NCBI GenBank assembly: GCA_029204225.1
Contig: CM055094.1
Span: 12,743,314-12,807,313, forward strand
DNA from: Diphasiastrum complanatum
Taxonomy: Eukaryota > Streptophyta > Lycopodiopsida > Lycopodiales > Lycopodiaceae
Direction of reading: 5' to 3'
DNA length: 64,000 nt
A program made the translations under genes and the position numbers. Every line of letters begins with the position of its first letter. Positions within the stretch are counted from its first letter, which is position 1. Shown piece by piece: positions 13,402 through 22,000 of this stretch. Under the pieces are notes generated by a model. The model ran no database searches and had not been told where the DNA came from. It was given only the letters and a program-made list of their open reading frames with translations.

Positions 13402-15968
13402 GCACATGCACACGTGCACACGCACGCGCACGCACGCACGCACGCACGCACCAACGCACACACACACGCACACACACATATATAGACAACATCGACCTCC
13501 ACCTCAACAAAAATACAAGAATTGGAAACCAAAATAGACCAACAAGAAGAGGAATCTTTATCTTGGGGAGCCGTACTAAAGAAAGGAAACAGGCCAATTG
13601 CACCTCACCCTTTTGTCATCTCAGCCACTCTCGAAGGAGAAGCTTCGAGAAAATAAGGCTCTTAATATTAGGGTATGCGGTATTGCAGACACCAAAACTG
13701 CTATTTAGGAAGCAAAACGCTTTCTTGAAACTACACTAGATCACAATAGTGAGGGGTTGGATATCCAGTCACACTTTGGTCCCTTATAGCATATGATGAC
13801 CTGAGATGTGTCGCACTTATGACAGAGAGATGTCTTTACTGCGACAGGACCTACACAGCAGCCATCTGTTCACTTTGATGTATAGTTCCAGATCACATCA
13901 TATTTCTCCCGCAGGAGATCGCGGACGGACCCTATATCGGATGATAGTGGTGACGACAATGACTCTCTACTACATAGAGACCAGAGACGGCGTACTAATC
14001 ATATTGCCAATAGAGTCACTACTCAGAGACGACCTCCTTGGCGACGTCAGCAGCATCTATCAAGACCACCTCCAGGCGTTCTCCCCATCACATCTTTCTT
14101 TCACAGCAGCAATACTTGATGACGCTAGACTTTTCAGACCTACTTTATGTTCATAGTGGAGTATATTAGCATTTCATTTCTTTTCTGTTACGGAGACGTT
14201 TCATACGCTCCCATTGTACCACACACCCGACATATACTTTTTTCGTCTTATATGCCTATTGGCATGGAAAATGCATTAATAAATCCTTTCTTCTTCTTCT
14301 TCTTCTTCTTCTTCTCTGCTAATCACGGTGCAATTCTACTAGATTTGAGGTGCTGGTTTTTCCTAAAGGTTCTTGAACTGTCAGTTTGGAAAGTACCTTG
14401 TCATTTCAGAAATAGCAAGCATCATTGGCCTATCTCCAACGCAACCATACCTCCTCGCAAAAGAACTTCAAGTCCTCCTCGTGCTCTTTCTCCCACCTTG
14501 GCAACCACCTCATCCGCTGATGTGGCAGCGCTGCCTGCCATATCAGTGCCTGCAGCCCTTGCTCCATTAGAGATGCCTACCCCATCAGCGCCTGCCACCA
14601 GGTATGCAGTATGCTTGGCGCCTCCAGCATGATCCGAAGGTATTATTTGTCAAATTCAAAACTATGGACGACCGGTAGATAGTTCTTCATGCGTGTTGTA
14701 CTCTCTGAGGCTATCAGATTTACATAGATGATGACCTTACTCACTGCCAATGGTTACAGCGTAAAACTATTATTTAGGAGGCAAGGACAAAACAACAGCA
14801 GGTGGTATTCACAAATGGTAGCCCATTCAATAGGAAGTTGGGGTACTCGGGCATTGGAGCAGCCCGATAGCCCCGGCTAGCATCACATTCGGTTTTTGGA
14901 ACTGTGACGGCCTCTCCACCTCTTCTGCGGCGGCTAATCTTGACACCTATCTGTGTTCGGCTGATTTTCTACTTTTTTGCAAAGATATATGAGTCTTCCA
15001 CACACCCACTTCCGCACATTTCTGGTTTTCAGTGGATTTCTGCTCCACGACCTATGCTACAGGGAAGGATACTTTGGGCCTCTAGTGGAGTTGCATGTTT
15101 GTACAGGTCAATGTATACTCCTTCTATTTGGTTGGTGTCTCAGGATACTTATGGCTGTTACTTGTCGCTTCAGATTACTACATCCTTCTTGGAACTGGAC
15201 CATGACTTGTTTGTTAAAATGTGCTACTTTGCTCCCCACACTTCAGTGTTTGTGGATTTGGGAGGTGATCCTTTTTAGGTCCTTTTTGACGACGTTGCTA
15301 GACTCTCTCTACAGGGTTACATATTGCTTGCAGGGGACTTTAACGCATGCACAACTGCTCGCCAGACTGAGTTCTATGCTGACACACTCTCTCTTCATCC
15401 GTTGGCTCTTATGACCGTTATTCTCAGGACTCATTAGCGACGGTTACGCTTTTTGGGGAACAGCTTTTGAGGTTTGCTCAAGCACACGGTCTCATTATCC
15501 TTAATGGTCTTGTTTAGTGGCCATCCTCCTCTGCATATACTTGCCACCCATTTGGTGGCGGTCACAGCATAGTGGACTATTTCATTGCATCTCCTGCTTT
15601 ATTGCCCTGCCTGGCATCCTTCACCATCTCTACCCCAGTGCTCGCTAATCACTCTCTGCTCTGCCTCTCCTTCTCCCCAGCGCCAAGTCCGCCTTCTCCT
15701 CCACCTTCCCTCTTTGTTGGCCCCATCTGCTATCGTATACCTCCTCATTAATCCTAGGCCTGTGTTGCCCACATCTCTCGTCTTCTGGACCACTTTCCTT
15801 CCTCCTCTGATGTCACTACCCAAGCCTCCTTCTTGACACACGCCCTGACTATCGCCGCTCATGCCATTGCACCCCCTCGCTGCTTCTCTTCTCATCGTCG
15901 TACCCATAATAAATGGTATGACAACGACTGTTCTTTCTTCCAGAAATATGTCGAGTTAGTAGGAATAG

Positions 15969-16048
<80 letters not shown>

Positions 16049-19000
16049 TATTAACGTCTTTTGGGCACCCGTGGGTGCATAAGACCAAAAAGAAAATATG
16101 TATAAGCAACAACGGGAGCATCATCCATAGGAGGACATGGCCGTAAAATGTTATAAACTAGCTACGAATGAAAGTAGAATAAAGTAGAAGTGAAATAAGC
16201 CCAAAACCCGGACCAGGTATAACAGTTTGAAACCCCTTCATCTCCTATTCTACCTCCTTGATTTATACACACCCTTGAAAGCTTTCGAACAATATGTTTT
16301 TACATATCTTGATCTACTAGGGATTGAACTCTGTACGATGAAGAAAGATATGCTATAGCTCCATGAAACAATCCACATATTGTTTGACGAACTTGAGAAG
16401 ATGCGAGCCAAGGTTAATATATTGGAGGAAACATTAGGCAAACAAGCGGAACTGGCTCTTGTCACCACTACAAAGCTCCAAGAGAACGTCAAGAAGAGGC
16501 ATTATCATGGACAACAATTCCTCAAGAAAGATTCCAGTAAGCCGTCTATACATATACCATCCTTTATTTCAGCCACTTTATCGAAAGAGAGACAAGTGAG
16601 CATAAAATGCATAATATTTGAGTTCGTGGTATTCCGGACTCACAAAACGCTCAAAATGAGGCCAAGCAATTTTTAGAAACCAACCTGGGTCATCATAGCG
16701 AAGGTTTAGAAACTGCCCGAAGGACTAAAAAGGATAATGCTACATTGGTTATTCGATTCACATCATTAGAAGAACGAAAGATGGCATTATGCCAAAGAGC
16801 TAAGTTTTGGGAAAACAGAATATTTAGGGACGAAGATTTTAACTTATATTTAAGTGGAAGAATGCCACAAAGTTATTCAAGAAGCTAAGGCTCCAGGGAG
16901 ATATGCGATCTACTGAGATGGACATATTTGATATTTTGATCGAGGATCTACCAGTGGTACAAGATCTAGGAACTAGGGATTTGGGATCCCCAAGTATCAG
17001 AGCAGCCCAGGGCCCCATCACCTTCATCTTGGTTTATGGAATTGTAATGGTATCCATTCCTCTGCCGCTGCAGGTGACTTGGTAGATTTTATATCACATG
17101 AGGGCATTATGTTCTTTACATAGACACATGAGAGTCGGTGGTACAGAGGACTGCCACATTTTCCATGGGTTTGTTTGGGACTCGATTTTTCGATTAGAGA
17201 CTAGATCCACTGGTGGTAGAGGATCAGGTGAGATTGACTGCTTTCCAGAGATTCATCACAGTCCATTGTAGAGGTGGTTGGACATGATGAGCAGGCACAT
17301 TACCTTTGGATCCGATTATTGGGCAAACATATTGGATTGGACCAAGACGTTTACATTGTAGCTTGCTATTTTTCTCCAGAGACATCCACCTTTTCAGATA
17401 GTGTGGGTTCACCTTACACAAATTTATCTTCATGCGTTTTTCTTTTCTCTGAGTGTGGTCATATTCTTTTAGCCGGTGACTTTAATGCCAAGACATCATC
17501 CAAGAAAATTGAGTTTCACGATATCGATACGGATCCCCTGAGGACACACATCTTAGACACTGATGATATTGGTATCACCAGGATTTCTGCGAATGCTGAT
17601 GGTTCGACTACTATCTATGGGGAATATTTTCTTCAAATAGGAGAGGCACATGAGCTCGCCATTTTGAATGGCTTATTGAGATGGCCACATTCATGTGATT
17701 TTACTTGCCACCCTCATAGTGGCAGTCATAGTGTTGTGGATTATTTCATGGGGTCACCATCTCTTATACCCTTCATCCCAAATCTTATTGTTTGCCCTTC
17801 CACTTTGTCAGATCATATTTTTCTCAGATTATCCCTTAGCACCATGACATGTCACTCTCCACCCGCACCCCCTACCTTACCGAGAGCATCCAGATACACC
17901 TTTGACCATGTGCATACATGCTTATATCAAGACTCTCTCCCGTCTCTACTCCAGTATTTTCCACATGAGAGACCACTTCAGACCCAAGCCACTTTTCTAA
18001 CAATTGTGCTCCACACATCCGCTTCCACGTCTTCCCGTCCAAACATCATAAGTGCCGCTCTCGTACTTGTTCTCGTCAGCTGCATAAACCCTGGTATGAT
18101 CCACCTCCAAGTCAAACATGCCCAACTACACCTTCTACATAATCTCAAACGTCTATATAGTCCTACTTGTCATCGTAATAAACAAACCTATGAAAATACG
18201 GATGGAAAACGCTTGATTGACCTCCTCTTTAATGCATCCTCTGGCTCCTTTTGGAGACAATTCCTCCCTCGTAAACCACCTCCCCCATTGAATGACTTAC
18301 ATTGTTGGACTGAGTATGCCACTACCCTCTATAGTATTGCTACTGATGCTCCTATTGTAGTCTCCCCTCCCCCTCTTAGTTTCTCCTTTTTCATGGCTGA
18401 TATGGTTATTGCGGCCTTCGAGAAACTGCACACCTGCCGGGCACGGGATGTAGATGATTTAGAGGCTGAACTCTTGATTCACTGCTCCGATATTCTTGCA
18501 CCTACTCTAGCCAGTCTGCTTAACCAAGCGCTATATTTGGCTTTCCTTTGACTTGGTGCACCAATATCATCCATCCAATCTATAAGAGTGGTGACCCCAT
18601 GAACCCTGGGAACTACCGCACCACTATGATTGGCCATATTGTGGTGAAACTTTATGGTACTATCTTATAGACAGTAGTGAGCAGTGAGGCGGAGATTTGA
18701 GGATTACATGCACTGGATAAGGCAAGATTTAGAGCTCACCAATCCACCGCTGACCATGTTTAGACACTCAGGGCTATTATTACGGATGCTAAGGCTAGGC
18801 ATGAGAGGGTATATGTCACATGTACTCTAAATCCCTTCGCCTATTGTAAATTGTAAATTGTAATTGTTACATTGTAAATGGCTAAGTCATCGGCCAATGG
18901 AGGCAATTGTAAATACAATGTAAATATCTGTTATAGTGACTAATTCTAAGATGGCCAAGGGGATGCTAGGTCCCGTGAGAGTCTGCTAGAATGACCTCCT

Positions 19001-22000
19001 AAAAAGTGGGTAGGGTTGAACAGTCAAGATAACGTGTGTCATATGCTCACTGGGACACTTGTCGGGACACTTGTTGGATGGCGGGTCAAAAGACATTTCA
19101 TATGCTCATTGGGATGCTTGGTCCAATTTATGAGTGACACATTCCAGACAATGTACCTACTAGCTTGCCTATGTGTCATGGTACTGCCAAGTGGCAAGTG
19201 TTGACTGTGCATGGAGTTTGCCATGTGTCAATATTAGGATGTGTCAGGGTTAAGGGGTGCTTGAGGGGATATAGTGTGAGCCTAGTGGGAAAAAGCATTT
19301 CAGATGTGTGGCATAGATGATGAAATTGAGATTATTGCTGAAGCTACATATCGTTTTCAAGAGTCAACACAAAGCTGGAGAAAGGTGGAAAAGGATGACC
19401 TAGTTCCAATCACATGGGAGGCATTCCGACAAATATTTATGCAAAATTGGGTGGTGCCTATGGATGAAACAATAGAGCCATGCAGCAATGGACTTATTTG
19501 AAGCAGGGTAACTTGAGCATGCAAGATTATGTAGATAAGTACCAAGAGGCTTTATTACGCATTCCTCAGAAAGTTCCTATGTACATGCAAGTGTTTCACT
19601 TTGTGGAGGGATTTCGAAAGAGTATTCGCCCTTTCGTGCGGAAGGAGCAATTTCATGATTTGCGGAGAGCCATACAGATGGCTTTTTATTATGAAAATGG
19701 AAAAAGAGGCCCAGATCATGCTGCGGTAGCTGCTATAGGTGGTCAGCAATTTTGGGGACGCAAGGGCAAATGGAACAAGAAGAGAAAGTTTGAAGGTCAG
19801 GAAAGGGTGCAAGGCCCCCAAAGGCAAAGGGTTGGGGCAGCCCAATGCCCAAAAGGGTCAACATAAAGAATGTCCACGGAACTTGATGCGGACCACATAC
19901 AATCTTCAAGTGGACTAGATGAACCAGGGTGATAACCCTATGACAATGGAAGAGACCGAGCAGGAAGCCAATCCAGATTTTCCACGCCTCATGATTGTTT
20001 CAGTGGTCAGGAGAGCGGACACAGAACCACCAGCGCTTTTGTCAAAGTCGCGAAGGGTATCAATTTCCGAACACGTCCTTATTGTTATGAGGATGGTTAT
20101 GTGGTAGAGATGTTCAGGTTCTATTTGATGCTAGGTCCTCTCATAATGTGTTGAATTCAATTTTAGTATGGAAGTTAGGTGTGAGCACTCAACCATCCCA
20201 GTACTAGTACACAGTGGAAATGGCTAATTTGAGATAAGAGGGTTGTGGGCATTCCACTAACTGCAAAGTTACACAAAAGAGTTGGATTTTGAGATAACAC
20301 GACTTGCACGGTTTGATGTGGTGTTGGGTGTTTATTGGCACGTGACGCGGAAGCCACACATAGCCTAGGATACTCATGTGTATGAGTTCTAGTTTGATGG
20401 TGTGATGCATTCTGCCATTTGGGTTGACAAATGCCCCAGCTACATTCATGATGGTGATGAATGATGTGCTCAAACCATATATGGGCAAGTTTGTCGTAAA
20501 CTTTGTTGATGACATTTTGACTTACAATGCAGGTGAGGTCAAGCATATGACTCACCTTAGAGCTGTGTTGTCTACTTTGAGGGAGAACACTTTATTTGCC
20601 AATAGTTAAAAAAGTGAATTGTTTAAACAGGAAATAGAGTATCTTGGTCATATGTCATATAGTGTCTACTGATGGAGTTAGGTCAGATCCTAAGAAGGTT
20701 GTTGTGATCGTTGCGTGGACTGTGCCAAATGATTTGATAAGACTCCGTTTTTTTCTTGGATTGGTAGTATTTTTTAGAAAATATGTTAAGAGATACTCCT
20801 ATATTGCAGCACCTTTGAGTGATTTGACTCAAGAAAACAGTTTTGGTGAGTGGATCAAACTACAACAAGCAAGCTTTGATCAGTTAAAGCAAGCCATTGT
20901 TGAGTGCATCACTCTAAAGATTGTAGACCCTCAAAAGCTACGGATGCGAGTGACATTGCTGTGGGAGCAGTTCTGATGCAAGAGGGTAGGCATGTGGCCT
21001 TTGAGAGCAAGAAGATCAACCATGCACAAAAAAATTATCCAACTCATGAAAAGGAGCTGTATGCCATGGTTCATGCATTAAAGGCATGGAGGCATTATTT
21101 GTATGGATCGGAATTTGAGGTATTCACTGATCATGATATCTTGAGATACTTTTGTAAGCAGCTAGACCTTAGAGGCCGGCAAGCCAGATGGTTTGAGCTC
21201 ATACAGGAATTCTTAATGGAGATTTAGTACAAGAAAGGTGCCGAGAACCGTGTGGCTGATGCACTATCTCATGCAGTGTATCGAATGTCATTTGTAGTCA
21301 TTGAAAATGACTTATTGTCTGAGATAAGAAAGGCTCAACATGAAGTGGAACATGAGGTTAGTCATGGCCATGCAGAGTCTCAAGAGGAGAGCTCTTCTAC
21401 CTTGGTTCGCACTTATCTTAAGTATTCCATATGGGAAGGCTCTTCTTCCAGCTTGTCAGGTGCTGCAAAAGAGGTTCTTACATCTCTGTCACGATAGCCC
21501 TAGTGCTGGTCTTCTTGGTATGGATAGGACCTATCAATTTATACGACATGACTTTTGGTGGTCTGGACTTAAGAAAGAAGTAAACCACTATGTGACACAT
21601 TGTTTTAAGTGTCAAGTTAATAAGGCAGAAAGGATTGAAGTGCCTGGAATATTATGCCTATCACCTATACCAGAAGGGAGATGGGAGACTCGAGAGTATC
21701 TCCATGGAATTTATTACATGTTTAATATGTACGCAACAACAACATAATGCTATCCTAGTTGTGGTTACAAACTCACTAAAATGGCTCATTTTATCCCAAC
21801 AAATAATGAGATTGATGCACCTGGTACGGCTGATTTGTTTATGCAACATGTATTCAGACTTCATGGATTACCTAGATCCGTTGTGTCTGACAGAGACTCT
21901 AGTTTTACCGGCAGTTTTTGGACTGCATTGTTTGAGAAGTTAGTGTTGCAGTTGGGAATGAGTAGGTTTGAGCATCCTAAAATGGATGGACAGACTGAGA

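Noticed and set aside
13275-13603. ORFs of RERERE or SLSLSL repeats around CT/GA tracts
   Set aside because: Translation of dinucleotide repeats stays open by nature and does not indicate a protein. The same applies at 15833, 39748 and 59434.
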